Positions 1 to 8,864 of a stretch of DNA of 64,000 nucleotides are shown piece by piece. The notes beneath the pieces are model-generated. The model saw only the letters and a program-made list of their open reading frames with translations. It did not search any database and had not been told where the DNA came from. This stretch comes from Flavobacteriaceae bacterium PS02338 (lineage in GTDB: Bacteria > Bacteroidota > Bacteroidia > Sphingobacteriales > Sphingobacteriaceae): NCBI GenBank assembly GCA_029959615.1, contig JASCOD010000004.1:356781-420780 (forward strand), given 5' to 3'. The stretch's first letter is position 1, and the number at the start of each line of letters is the position of its first letter. A program made the translations under genes and the position numbers.

Positions 1-1083
1 ATCAAAAAGCAACTCCAACTATTAGGTATTCCTTGCGAAGAGGTTGCTGTTACTGGTGTTGTAGGAGTAATAGAGGGGAAAAAACAAGGTCTACATAAAA
101 CGATCGTTTTAAGGGCCGATATTGATGCGCTACCAATTAAGGAAGAGAACGAAACTACATTTGTTTCGCAAACAGAAGGCGTAATGCATGCCTGTGGTCA
201 TGATTTTCATACGGCAAATTTATTAGGTGTTGCACGAATACTTCAGCAATTAACATATGCCTTTTCGGGTAAAGTTTTACTATTGTTTCAACCTGCTGAA
301 GAAAGAGTTCCAGGTGGTGCAAAAGCGGTAATAGCCTCTGGAATTTTAGAGAAATTAGGTGGTACAGTTTCTGCAGTGCTCGGTCTTCATGTGAGTCCTC
401 GGTTAGATACTGGGCAAATTGGGCTTTGTGCTGGTCGTTTTATGGCGTCGGCAGATGAATTTTACCTAAAAATAAATGGAAGCGGTGGGCATGCTGCAGA
501 ACCAAATAGGGCGGTAGACCCCATCATGGTGGCAGCTCAGCTATTAACTACCTTACAACAAGTAGTGAGTAGAAAAGCGAATCCATTAATGCCGAGCGTA
601 CTTACTTTCGGAAAAATTATAGGCAATGGGGCCGCTAATGTAATTCCAGACTATGTTTGGTTAGAAGGAACTTTTAGAACCATGGATGAAGCTTGGCGTG
701 AGCAAGCGTTAAAGTATGTTGAAGAAATTGTGGATAGTACCGTAAAAGTGTTAGGTGCCACTGCCGAACTGGAAATCAAGCACGGTTATCCAATGCTCAT
801 CAATGATATTCCCTTAAGCCGATATTTTAAAACCTTAATGATTAATCATTTTGGGACAGCACATTTCGAAGATGTTCCACAATGGATGGCCGCAGAAGAT
901 TTTGCTTATTATTCGCACAAGTATCCTTCTGTATTCTTTTTAGTAGGGATAAAAAATGAGCAGCAAAGAACGCAATACGGACTTCATAATGCCAAGTTCG
1001 ATTTGGATGAACAAGCTTTCTTAACTTCCATGCAAGCCACTACCGTAGCCTGTATTAATTTTTTAGAGGAATTAAATGGATAG
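1..1083 (+). CDS. M20 family amidohydrolase, 5' end outside window
   Basis: The frame is open from base 1, so the N-terminus lies upstream of the window. The visible 360 residues show an M20/IAA-amino-acid hydrolase-like metallopeptidase: a metal-ligand Asp in RADIDALP, the hallmark MHACGHDFHTANLLG, and the PAEERVPGGA stretch with the catalytic and metal-binding Glu pair. A dimerisation (lid) domain follows, with GSGGHAAEPNRAVDP, and the C-terminal MAAEDFAYY contains further ligands. Family members hydrolyse N-acyl amino acids or similar amides in the cytoplasm; the substrate here cannot be read from sequence. The stop overlaps the start of the next gene by 8 bases, so the two are probably co-transcribed and translationally coupled. 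Family assignment is secure; specificity is not. Confidence 0.93.
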   Translation: MKKQLQLLGIPCEEVAVTGVVGVIEGKKQGLHKTIVLRADIDALPIKEENETTFVSQTEGVMHACGHDFHTANLLGVARILQQLTYAFSGKVLLLFQPAEERVPGGAKAVIASGILEKLGGTVSAVLGLHVSPRLDTGQIGLCAGRFMASADEFYLKINGSGGHAAEPNRAVDPIMVAAQLLTTLQQVVSRKANPLMPSVLTFGKIIGNGAANVIPDYVWLEGTFRTMDEAWREQALKYVEEIVDSTVKVLGATAELEIKHGYPMLINDIPLSRYFKTLMINHFGTAHFEDVPQWMAAEDFAYYSHKYPSVFFLVGIKNEQQRTQYGLHNAKFDLDEQAFLTSMQATTVACINFLEELNG

Positions 1084-2044
1084 AAGAAAGTTTGTGGCTG
1101 CTGCAGGAACGCTAGGTTTAGCTTCCATGGTTTATGGAACTGAAAGTCTCGCTTTACCAATTTCAAAAAAGAGAATTGGGATAGTTGGTCTTGATTCGTC
1201 GCATGCCATCGCTTTTACCAAAGAACTCAATGCCAATACTGCCAATGATAGTTACAAAGGTTATCAGGTGGTAGCGGCCTATCCAATGGGAAGCCCGAGT
1301 ATTCCTTTAAATGCAGAAAGAATACCCAGATTTACCGAAGATATCAAGAAACTAGGTGTCGAAATTGTAACTAGCTTAGAAAAATTATTGAAAAACGTAG
1401 ATTTCGTGCTGCTAGAAACAAACGATGGCAATAAACACTTAGCGCAGGCAGAGATCATCCTTAAAGCCAAAAAACCACTATTTATTGATAAGCCCATTGC
1501 CAACAGCTATGAAGAAGCTGCCAAAATATTTGAATTGGCAGATCGATATAAAACACCAGTGTTCTCTACCAGCTCGTTGCGATATCTATCCGGCTTAGAA
1601 GAAATAGATAAGAAAACGGTTTTAGGAGCCGATGTCTATTCGCCAGCTTATACCGAGCCTTCGCATAAAGATTTGTATTGGTATGGCATACATGGCGTAG
1701 AGATATTGTTCACTTTGCTCGGACCTAATTGCATCAGTGTACAAACACAGCACACCGCCGATGTCGATATTTACACTGGCCAATGGGAAGGAGGAAAGGT
1801 AGGTACCTTAAGAGGAATTAGAAAAGGAGCAGACGGTTTTGGTGGAACAGTGTTTACGCAAGATAAAATTGTGCAATTGGGAGCTTTTCAAGGGTACAAT
1901 CCATTGTTGAAACAAATTATTTCCTTTTTCGAAACAGGTTTGGTTCCTGTAAAAAAGGAAGACACTTTAGCTATCTGTAAATTTATAGATGCCGCCTATC
2001 AAAGTAAAATAGACGGAGGTGTCAAAACACGCTTAAACAATTAG
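1076..2044 (+). CDS. Gfo/Idh/MocA family oxidoreductase with twin-arginine-like N-terminus
   Basis: A 322-residue protein. The N-terminus MDRRKFVAAAGTLGLASMV has the RR-K-F core and hydrophobic stretch of a Tat signal, so export after cofactor loading is plausible. A Rossmann-type NAD(P)-binding start (RIGIVGLDSSHA, about residues 33-44) follows. The KPLFIDKPIANSYEEA stretch (about 138-153) contains the lysine-proline pair that is typical of Gfo/Idh/MocA enzymes. Such enzymes oxidise or reduce sugars or similar polyols. The ATG lies inside the last codons of the upstream amidohydrolase. No terminator separates them, and a pair of small inverted repeats follows the stop. Substrate unknown. Confidence 0.88.
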   Translation: MDRRKFVAAAGTLGLASMVYGTESLALPISKKRIGIVGLDSSHAIAFTKELNANTANDSYKGYQVVAAYPMGSPSIPLNAERIPRFTEDIKKLGVEIVTSLEKLLKNVDFVLLETNDGNKHLAQAEIILKAKKPLFIDKPIANSYEEAAKIFELADRYKTPVFSTSSLRYLSGLEEIDKKTVLGADVYSPAYTEPSHKDLYWYGIHGVEILFTLLGPNCISVQTQHTADVDIYTGQWEGGKVGTLRGIRKGADGFGGTVFTQDKIVQLGAFQGYNPLLKQIISFFETGLVPVKKEDTLAICKFIDAAYQSKIDGGVKTRLNN

Positions 2045-2079
2045 AAACTTTTTAATTTCTAATTTGAAAAATACACGTC

Positions 2080-2132
2080 ATGCTGAATTTATTTCAGCAT
2101 CAGCTAAACAGACCCTGAAACAAGTTCAGGGT
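2080..2132. repeat. Two adjacent small inverted repeats of an intergenic palindrome family
   Basis: ATGCTGAA (2080-2087) pairs with TTCAGCAT (2093-2100), and ACCCTGAA (2112-2119) pairs with TTCAGGGT (2125-2132). Both sit between the oxidoreductase and the hydrolase. Related 'GTCATnCTGA' hairpins recur elsewhere in the window. They may end transcription weakly, but there is no T-tract. Confidence 0.6.
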
Positions 2133-2195
2133 GACGGCAAGTAAATAGTTAGACTAAAATTTAAACTATTAAAATAAAAGATATTTATTAATCAG

Positions 2196-2215
2196 CTAGC
2201 GATGAGCTAGTTTTT
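2196..2215 (+). promoter_or_regulatory. Short hairpin plus T-tract just before the hydrolase start
   Basis: CTAGC (2196-2200) and GCTAG (2206-2210) flank a 5-base loop and are followed by TTTTT, ending 13 bases before the ATG at 2229. The stem is only 5 bp, so it could be a weak attenuator or may mean nothing. Confidence 0.25.
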
Positions 2216-2228
2216 ATAAACATAACAC

Positions 2229-3083
2229 ATGAAATTAATTCGTCACGGAAATTTAGGGAAAGAAAAAATAGGTGTTCAAATAGACGCCAAAAACTATGAT
2301 CTGTCTTCTTTTGGAGAAGACTATAATGAGCAGTTTTTTGAAAATAACGGGATTGAACGCTTAACCAATTACATCAACGAGAACAAAGATCAGTTAAAAG
2401 AGATTGCAGCAGATAGTAGGATAGGTGCTCCAATTGCACGCCCATCTAAGATTGTTTGTATTGGTTTAAATTATTTAGATCATGCCAATGAAACAGGTGC
2501 GGCGATCCCAAAAGAACCTATTATTTTCTTTAAGTCAACTACTTCTGTGGTTGGTCCCTTTGATGACATCATGATCCCTCAAGATTCAGAGAAAACCGAT
2601 TGGGAAGTAGAATTTGGTGTGGTAATTGGTAAAACAGCAAGATATGTGGAAGAGGCAGATGCGACGGATCATATTGCAGGCTATGTGCTGATCAATGATG
2701 TTTCCGAGCGTGAGTTCCAATTAGAAAGAGGCGGTACTTGGGATAAAGGAAAAGGTTGTGATACTTTTGCGCCAATGGGGCCATACTTGGTAACTAAAGA
2801 TGAAATGTCAGATATTTCAAACGTAGGTTTATGGCTTTCTGTTAATGGCGAAAAGTTTCAAAATGGCAATACCAAAAACTTGATCTTTTCCGTTCCCCAA
2901 TTGATTGCCTACGTATCCAAATTCATGACTTTGCTGCCAGGAGATGTCATATCAACTGGTACGCCAGCTGGAGTAGGTTTAGGTTTTAAACCGCCAATTT
3001 ACCTCAAAGTAGGCGATGTAGTAGAACTAGGTGCCGACGGGTTAGGAGTATCTAAACAAAACGTGGTAGCGTTTAAGCTATAA
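2229..3083 (+). CDS. Fumarylacetoacetate hydrolase (FAH) family protein
   Basis: A 284-residue cytoplasmic enzyme of the FAH superfamily, which hydrolyses or decarboxylates diketo acids with a divalent metal. The small N-terminal domain (about 1-70) is followed by the FAH core with IVCIGLNYLDHANETG, PIIFFKSTTSVVGP, the metal-site region DWEVEFGVVIGK, and GDVISTGTPAGVGLG near the C-terminus. Its length and pattern fit the subgroup acting on 2,4-diketo-3-deoxy sugar acids (fuconate/rhamnonate pathways). The two upstream genes would be consistent with sugar-acid breakdown, but the spacer of 184 bases with hairpins makes a separate transcript possible. Family is clear; exact substrate is inferred. 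Confidence 0.9.
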   Translation: MKLIRHGNLGKEKIGVQIDAKNYDLSSFGEDYNEQFFENNGIERLTNYINENKDQLKEIAADSRIGAPIARPSKIVCIGLNYLDHANETGAAIPKEPIIFFKSTTSVVGPFDDIMIPQDSEKTDWEVEFGVVIGKTARYVEEADATDHIAGYVLINDVSEREFQLERGGTWDKGKGCDTFAPMGPYLVTKDEMSDISNVGLWLSVNGEKFQNGNTKNLIFSVPQLIAYVSKFMTLLPGDVISTGTPAGVGLGFKPPIYLKVGDVVELGADGLGVSKQNVVAFKL

Positions 3084-3361
3084 ATTGCCTATAAGATCAT
3101 TCTGTAGTGTATTGCTATCTTAAAATAATAATTCACGATAAATATTGGATGGTTTCAATCCGGTAGACTGTCCAATATTTATTAGTTAACGTGATTTCGT
3201 GAAAATAACTTGATTTGTAGGCTTGTCGATAATAGTAAAATTCCCCCGTTTTGCCCAAAACAGACCTTGGCTGGTGCGATCTTCATTAATTAGCCAAAGT
3301 AATTACCTTAAAGCCTTGATTTAGGCCCAAAATAGAACTTTCTTAACCCGGACTTAATTGT

Positions 3362-3730
3362 CTAACCGCGTTTATGTTGCTCCTCCCGTTTTTCAAAATA
3401 CCTCACAATGGTTAAACCTGCGAAATAACGCTCTACAAAATGACGTTTCCATACAATCATTAATGCGGCGAGGGTAAGACAAAGAGTAGCTGCTAAAAAC
3501 CCCATCACATGGCTGCCAAAGAAGATAGACAATGCAAAAGATAAGGTAATACTAGTAAGAAAGATAACGAACAGCATGCCAATCACAATAGCTGCATTGG
3601 TAATTAAATCAGCTAATAGCTGATAGATAGCGAGTACGGTTCTATGTTTCTGGCGCTCCAGTTTTGCTTTTGCATGATCTTTAACACTTCTCCAATAGGT
3701 ATTCAATATAGTAAGTAATTTTTTCTGCAT
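3362..3730 (-). CDS. Small two-TM membrane protein, holin-superfamily-like
   Basis: A 122-residue protein with a charged N-terminal helix (about 1-40, rich in K/R/A), two hydrophobic segments (about 45-72 and 76-95) and a basic C-terminal tail ending in EKREEQHKRG. This matches the general layout of the 'phage holin family'/Holin-X-like proteins common as single genes in Bacteroidota, where they are not phage genes. It stands alone between the FAH-family gene (convergent) and the histidine kinase (divergent, 370 bases upstream). Function unknown. Confidence 0.65.
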   Translation of the reverse strand: MQKKLLTILNTYWRSVKDHAKAKLERQKHRTVLAIYQLLADLITNAAIVIGMLFVIFLTSITLSFALSIFFGSHVMGFLAATLCLTLAALMIVWKRHFVERYFAGLTIVRYFEKREEQHKRG

Positions 3731-4100
3731 AGTCTTTAATTGTCTTAAATTAACCCCTATCTAAGAAAAAAAGTTTGTGATAAATTCATATTTATCGAAA
3801 TTTAGCAGAAATCGAGTGTCTTAACTCCCTACCTTATCACTCAAATATCTTCATGTACTTAGTGTCGTATCATCATTAGGAATACGATCGAAGTAGGGTA
3901 GCATTTTTTTTTAATCTAGCTTCCAAAATAGCTTTATGGTTAGGGGCAGATTTGTGGTAATTATTTCTTTGTTTAATCCGAGCCAGCTCAGTTAAAAGTT
4001 TTAAATTGAATTTTCAGAAAAGCTCATTATTTTTGGAGATCGGATATTTTTTATTGTCCTTTTAGGTATTTTGCGCTGAAAATTAAATTGTTAATATACG
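3731..4100. other. Divergent spacer, 370 bases
   Basis: An AT-rich intergenic region between two divergent genes. It must hold both promoters. I see no clear TAnnTTTG box, hairpin or open reading frame that I could defend. Confidence 0.5.
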
Positions 4101-5372
4101 ATGCTCTTGGAATTAGGTAAGATATGGCAGTGGCTGCGGGGACCAAAAGACGAATTTAGTTTAGAGAATAGGATACTAAATGCAGGGGGAGTGTTATCTG
4201 CACTTACACTTGTATTGTTCACTTGTTATAACCTGTTCGTGGTGGTACTGCCCGAACTGGTATTGCCAACCGTGATAACTTTAATCTATCAGCTTTATCT
4301 TTATTACCAATCTAGGTTTGCTAAACGTTTCAAACTCGCCCGTAATGGTTTTACTGTAGGTTGCTATATTTTTTTGGCGGTAAACTATTACTACGGTGCA
4401 GGTATCAATGGTCCGGTATTATTTAGCCTTTTTGTCACGCTGATTATCCTTATCTTTATTCAGCCCAAATGGAAATACCTTTATCTGTTGTTACATTGTG
4501 CGTTGGTAATTGGTATGCTCAGTTACGAATATCAATATGGCGTAGTGGATATCTACGCAGGAAAGGGCGAGAGGTTTTTCGATATTGCCTGTATCTGTTG
4601 CCTCATGTTGCTACTTACTTACCTATTGGTTCATGGCGTTATCAAAAGCTATAACCGTGAACGTGGCTTGGCAATTGCACGGGCGGAGCAACTTTCACTA
4701 CTCCATCAGCAGAATACAAGGCTTTTTTCTATCATTTCTCACGATTTGCGCACGCCCTTAAATAATATTTCTAGCTATCTGGAACTTATCCGTGGACAAT
4801 ATTTAGACGAGGCAGATCGACAAAAGGTAGAAACGCAATTGTTGGAACTCACTAACAGTACTTCCGATTTTCTTGGCAACCTATTGTCTTGGTCTAAATC
4901 GCAGTTTGAAGGTACCAAAGTAAAGTTAGAACGGCTGGAGCTGAATCCAATTGTCAAGGATGTAATTGCAGCCATAAGTCAAATGGCCAGCAAAAAGCAA
5001 GTGAACTTTAAGGTAGAGCTAAATGCTGGACAGCTAGTAGCCGATAGGGCAATGCTAACTATTGTGCTGCGTAACCTGGTGTCAAATGCCATTAAGTATA
5101 GTCATAAAGGGGGCGATATTGTCATCAGCTCTAGGGAAACTGACGGGCGAATCGAATTGGCTATTCGTGATTTCGGAACGGGCATCTCTGAAGAAAAACA
5201 ACAGGCTATCCTTTCCGAACAGATGATCAGTTCACCAGGTACTCAGAGCGAATCAGGCGTAGGGCTTGGCTTGGTACTTTGCAATGATTTCGTTAAACTA
5301 CAAGAAGGTAACATTTGGTTCGAGAGCACGCCAGAAAGTGGTTCCGTATTTTATCTTTCTTTTCCCTTGTGA
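4101..5372 (+). CDS. Membrane sensor histidine kinase
   Basis: A 423-residue protein with about six predicted membrane helices in residues 30-190 and no large periplasmic loop, followed by a cytoplasmic kinase core. The dimerisation/phosphoacceptor helix contains SIISHDLRTPLNN, with His214 as the likely phosphorylated residue. The ATPase domain has the N box (LRNLVSNAIKYS), the D/F box (IRDFGTGISEE) and the G2 box (GVGLGLVL). The membrane part resembles other 'sensor HAMP-less' 6-TM kinases of Bacteroidota. No response regulator lies next to it, so it is an orphan whose partner is elsewhere. A signal sensed in or near the membrane is inferred. Confidence 0.92.
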   Translation: MLLELGKIWQWLRGPKDEFSLENRILNAGGVLSALTLVLFTCYNLFVVVLPELVLPTVITLIYQLYLYYQSRFAKRFKLARNGFTVGCYIFLAVNYYYGAGINGPVLFSLFVTLIILIFIQPKWKYLYLLLHCALVIGMLSYEYQYGVVDIYAGKGERFFDIACICCLMLLLTYLLVHGVIKSYNRERGLAIARAEQLSLLHQQNTRLFSIISHDLRTPLNNISSYLELIRGQYLDEADRQKVETQLLELTNSTSDFLGNLLSWSKSQFEGTKVKLERLELNPIVKDVIAAISQMASKKQVNFKVELNAGQLVADRAMLTIVLRNLVSNAIKYSHKGGDIVISSRETDGRIELAIRDFGTGISEEKQQAILSEQMISSPGTQSESGVGLGLVLCNDFVKLQEGNIWFESTPESGSVFYLSFPL

Positions 5373-6211
5373 TGAATACGAAGTAGCTCAACCTATTAAA
5401 ACCGCTGTCTGCTGATAGTTCGTCTTCCTTTCTTCATTATGGCATCCAGAGCACAATACCAGAGTTTTTAAAGCCTGTGCCTAATTTGTTTCGGTAGAGT
5501 GCCTGTTCCGATTTTTCATCGGAAGTTAGGGAGGGGTTCAGTTAATCCTGTGTTAAAACCGAAAGGCTATCAATAATTCATGACCTTTTCTTAAACTGTC
5601 TCCCGTACTCGATACAGTTTATTCCCACTTCTCGGAAGGATCTTAAAGCGCATTACTATAGGCTGGTGGGCAAGAATTCTATCTCTTTAGTCAGTCCAGG
5701 TTTAAAACTACGACCCTGAGAATGTTCGTCTTCCTTTCTTCATTATGCCATCCAGAGCACAATATCATATCTCCTCTCATTTTTAAGGAGAGGGTTAGGG
5801 AGAGGTTCTGCTAATCAAGTGTTAAACCATTAGGATGATGGAACAACCCGCTAGGCTATCTCAGTATCATCTCGTCAATATCTTATCTTCCTAGCTAGTC
5901 CTACAATTTCAGGAAGGCCGGCACCAAGAAATCTGCCACATTTATAAGTTTTCTACCTATTACATCGTAAGTGTTTAAAGTTGTAGCCCTCTTTAAATGG
6001 TGATACGGGGAATAATGGGACTTTTTTTCACATTTTGAGGAATTATGGGTATTCTTCCTAGTTTAGGCCATTGGTTTCGAAAAGCGCCAAAAACAAATAA
6101 CAGCTCTTAAATATTTAGTTTCAAATACTGAGTCTTTTTTGCTGTGCTTGCAATACCTGTTGTTTTTCTTTTCCATGCGCAAACAAAAAAATAAACAAAA
6201 AATAAGCAAAA
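5373..6211. repeat. Repeat-rich spacer with a duplicated 40-base element
   Basis: 839 bases without a credible gene. A block beginning 'cgtcttcctttcttcatta' occurs at about 5420-5458 and again at 5727-5766, 307 bases apart with few differences. Between and after the copies are pieces of the window-wide repeat families ('cctgttccgatttttcat', 'tctcctctc...aggagaggg'). Confidence 0.7.
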
Positions 6212-7120
6212 ATGATGAACAAATTCTCTAAAATTACGCTCGGACTAACACTTTTAGCCTCTGTGGCTGTCCATGCCCAAAACGTGGGTATCAACACTTC
6301 AAACCCAGATGCATCTGCTGCGCTAGATGTGCAAAGTACCACACAAGGCTTACTAATTCCACGAATGACAAAGACACAACGTGAGTCAATCAACATGGTA
6401 AGCGGAGTAAGTAAGCCAGCAACGGGATTAATGGTGTATCAAACAGATAACACTCCTGGATTTTATTTTTATAACGGTACTGCTTGGACTACTTTGAGCA
6501 GTGGCGGTCAGCAATTGGCTAACGGCACCGCACCAGGACAAATTTACCTGACTGGAACAACCCCGCCATATGCACCGCAAGCTCCGGTAACTTTATCGGG
6601 AGATTTAGCGATCAGTTCAACTGGAGTAGCTACTATTAGTAATACAAATTCTTCGGTATATGCTGCTAAAAAGACCACAAGTCTTAGTTTAGTAACTCAG
6701 ACTGTTTTCCCTACGGGTTTCCGTGCGGTAAATTTCGTACAAGCCGAAAGAACTATTGGTTCTGCCGTACTCTTTTCAGATACCGATAATACCTATACAA
6801 TCCCATCTGCTGGCGTTTACCATATAGGCTATTATTTTAAATATGGAACAGGTTTACAAGCTTCTATATTGCCGAACAGTCCAGGTGTGGGTATTGTGCG
6901 GACTAGAGCTGGAGTGTCAACAACAATAGACAGCCGTCCGTTTAGTGGTGCTAATCTGTTAGTGCTAAGCTTAACCATCTCCGAGAGTTCTATCAATTCA
7001 ACATACACTTTCCAAGCTGGAGATAAAATTTCTCTAGGTATTACAGGATCTACCGCACTAACTGATCAATTGTTAGCTTCAAGTGTCGCTCAATTCTTCA
7101 TCTACAAAGTGTCAAATTAG
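6212..7120 (+). CDS. Secreted tail-fibre-like protein with C1q/TNF-like C-terminal region
   Basis: A 302-residue protein with a signal peptide (residues 1-22, cut after VHAQ). The mature N-terminus NVGINTSNPDASAALDVQS followed by GLLIPRMTKTQR is the stalk-like motif found at the head of many Bacteroidota surface proteins that resemble phage tail fibres. The middle holds GFYFYNGTAWT. The C-terminal 130 residues are beta-rich, with AGVYHIGYYFKYG and GDKISLGI resembling the C1q-like jelly-roll fold. It probably forms trimers on or outside the cell. There is no sorting domain. Two overlapping ATGs (6212 and 6215) are possible starts. Function unknown. Confidence 0.75.
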   Translation: MMNKFSKITLGLTLLASVAVHAQNVGINTSNPDASAALDVQSTTQGLLIPRMTKTQRESINMVSGVSKPATGLMVYQTDNTPGFYFYNGTAWTTLSSGGQQLANGTAPGQIYLTGTTPPYAPQAPVTLSGDLAISSTGVATISNTNSSVYAAKKTTSLSLVTQTVFPTGFRAVNFVQAERTIGSAVLFSDTDNTYTIPSAGVYHIGYYFKYGTGLQASILPNSPGVGIVRTRAGVSTTIDSRPFSGANLLVLSLTISESSINSTYTFQAGDKISLGITGSTALTDQLLASSVAQFFIYKVSN

Positions 7121-7295
7121 GCAGGGTATTGGTTTAATCTATCAAAGCCTTAATAAAAAGATCGGTTTCATTTTACAGTAAAATGGAATTTAAAAAGCGA
7201 GCTGTGTTTTAACTAAAACCATAATGTTTTTTGAAGCGTAAAATTCGCTTTAACAATTTTTAAAGTGGTGTAGATAGAGGAAAAAATAAAAAAGC

Positions 7296-8693
7296 ATGAA
7301 AAAAATATACTATAGCTTATTAGCTGCAACCTTGTGTGTAACGTTTGCACATGCGCAAACGTTACACAATAATGGTGGTACAATATATATCAATACCGGC
7401 GGTAAAGTGCATGTTCGTGGCGATTTAACAAATGGTAGTGGTGCCACGCTAAATAACAAGGGCACACTAGAGGTAACCGGTAACTCTACCAATAATGGCG
7501 ATATCACTGCACCTGCAGGGAGTGCAATTGTCTATGAGGGTTCGGCTCCATTAGTCATCAGCGGATCACAGCCAGTAACGGGAGAAAATGTAATCATTAA
7601 CAACGCTTCCGGTGTAACGCTAAATACCCCGCTAAAGGTTACTGGTGTTTTAACCTTTACCAATGGAATTATCAATGCAAGCAATCATTCCGTAGTACTG
7701 GGTAGTGGCGCCACCGTAACTGGGGCTAGTAACGACAGCCATGTGGTAGGTAGTGTAACCAAGGAAGGTACAGGTGCTTTTACCTATCCCGTTGGAGATG
7801 GTACAACGTATCAAAAAGTAACGGTAGATGCCACTGCAAACGCATCGGGCATTAAAGTTACCTATCATGCGGCAAATGCGGGTACAGCAACTTTTTCTAC
7901 AGGAGGTACAGAAACTGTAGCCTTAACAAAATACAATGTGGGCGAGTACTGGGATATTGTACCAAATAGTACGGCAACTGCCACGGTAACCCTTTTCTGG
8001 GATGGAAACAAAGACAGCGATGCCGCACCTTTAGCCAGTCGTAGAGTAGCTCACTTAAGTGGAGGCAATTGGCTCAATGAAGGCGGAACAGCCGTTGGTA
8101 CGCTTGTTTCGGGAAGCATTACCAGTAACCCGATAAGCACTTTCAGTCCTTTTGCATTAGGAGCTATACCTGATGCACTTCCAGTTAGATTGGGGGTTTT
8201 TACAGTTAGGGGAGATGGCAATCGTGCAAAATTAGAGTGGACAACAGCCAGCGAGCTGAACAATAGCCATTTCATTGTAGGTCGTAGTACAGATGCCCAA
8301 AATGGATTTGTACAGATAGCCAAAATAGAGGGAAATGGAACCACGGCAACTAGCAGTAAGTATACCACTTACGATTATAAACCTGCCAGCGGTAATAATT
8401 ATTATAGATTGCTGCAGGTAGACGCTAACGGAATCCAAACGGAACTTGGTATTAGATCCTTAGATTTTTCGCTGGCTAGCTTAAGTCTATCGGCTTACCC
8501 TAATCCATCTTCTGCAAGCTTTAAGATAAATAGCGGTGCTGCTGCTGAGGCAATCATCAGTACGGTTACAGGGCAATTAATTAAAAAAGTACAGTTGGTT
8601 GCAGGTACCAATTTGGTTAATGCTACAGATTGGCCAGTAGGAATTTATATCCTTAAAACAGCCAACGCTAGCCTCAAACTAGTGAAAGAGTAA
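7296..8693 (+). CDS. T9SS type A sorting domain-containing secreted protein
   Basis: A 465-residue exported protein with a signal peptide (1-20, AHAQ). The N-terminal half (21-130) is Gly/Asn/Thr-rich and repetitive (NNGGTIYINTGG, NNKGTLEVTGN), suggesting a parallel beta-helix-like structure. A beta-sandwich middle region and a fibronectin-like stretch (LEWTTASELNNSHFIVGRS) follow. The last 75 residues are a type A T9SS C-terminal domain with YPNPSSASFKI and GIYILKT...LVKE. Cargo of this kind is moved across the outer membrane by the Por/Spr machinery and then anchored or released. A 14-bp perfect hairpin spans the signal-peptide junction in the DNA (7335-7368). Confidence 0.85.
   Translation: MKKIYYSLLAATLCVTFAHAQTLHNNGGTIYINTGGKVHVRGDLTNGSGATLNNKGTLEVTGNSTNNGDITAPAGSAIVYEGSAPLVISGSQPVTGENVIINNASGVTLNTPLKVTGVLTFTNGIINASNHSVVLGSGATVTGASNDSHVVGSVTKEGTGAFTYPVGDGTTYQKVTVDATANASGIKVTYHAANAGTATFSTGGTETVALTKYNVGEYWDIVPNSTATATVTLFWDGNKDSDAAPLASRRVAHLSGGNWLNEGGTAVGTLVSGSITSNPISTFSPFALGAIPDALPVRLGVFTVRGDGNRAKLEWTTASELNNSHFIVGRSTDAQNGFVQIAKIEGNGTTATSSKYTTYDYKPASGNNYYRLLQVDANGIQTELGIRSLDFSLASLSLSAYPNPSSASFKINSGAAAEAIISTVTGQLIKKVQLVAGTNLVNATDWPVGIYILKTANASLKLVKE
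7335..7368. repeat. 14-bp perfect inverted repeat inside a coding region
   Basis: TGTGTAACGTTTGC (7335-7348) and its exact reverse complement (7355-7368) are separated by ACATGC. The hairpin lies 40 bases inside the T9SS gene, over codons for the end of the signal peptide. Seen directly; function unknown. Confidence 0.9.
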
Positions 8694-8710
8694 ATCGTAA
8701 AACCAATAGC

Positions 8711-8748
8711 AAAGCCGTACAAGTTATTCTTGTACGGCTTTTTTTTTA
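8711..8748 (+). terminator. Rho-independent terminator after the T9SS gene
   Basis: AAAGCCGTACAAG (8711-8723) pairs fully with CTTGTACGGCTTT (8729-8741) around a TTATT loop and runs into eight T residues. It lies 18 bases after the stop codon, a textbook intrinsic terminator. Confidence 0.92.
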
Positions 8749-8864
8749 TAAGAGCTTACACCCTGTCATCCCATACTCGATACAGGATCTTAAAGCGTAT
8801 CTTTCTACACCCATTAATTTCCTCTCCTTTTCAAGGAGAGGGTTAGGGAGAGGTTACTAACTTC

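Noticed and set aside
4469..4654. 61-codon frame inside the histidine kinase gene
   Set aside because: Overlaps the membrane part of a well-supported kinase in another frame.
7310..8438. Leftward frames opposite the T9SS gene
   Set aside because: Antisense shadows of a gene with clear signal peptide and sorting domain.
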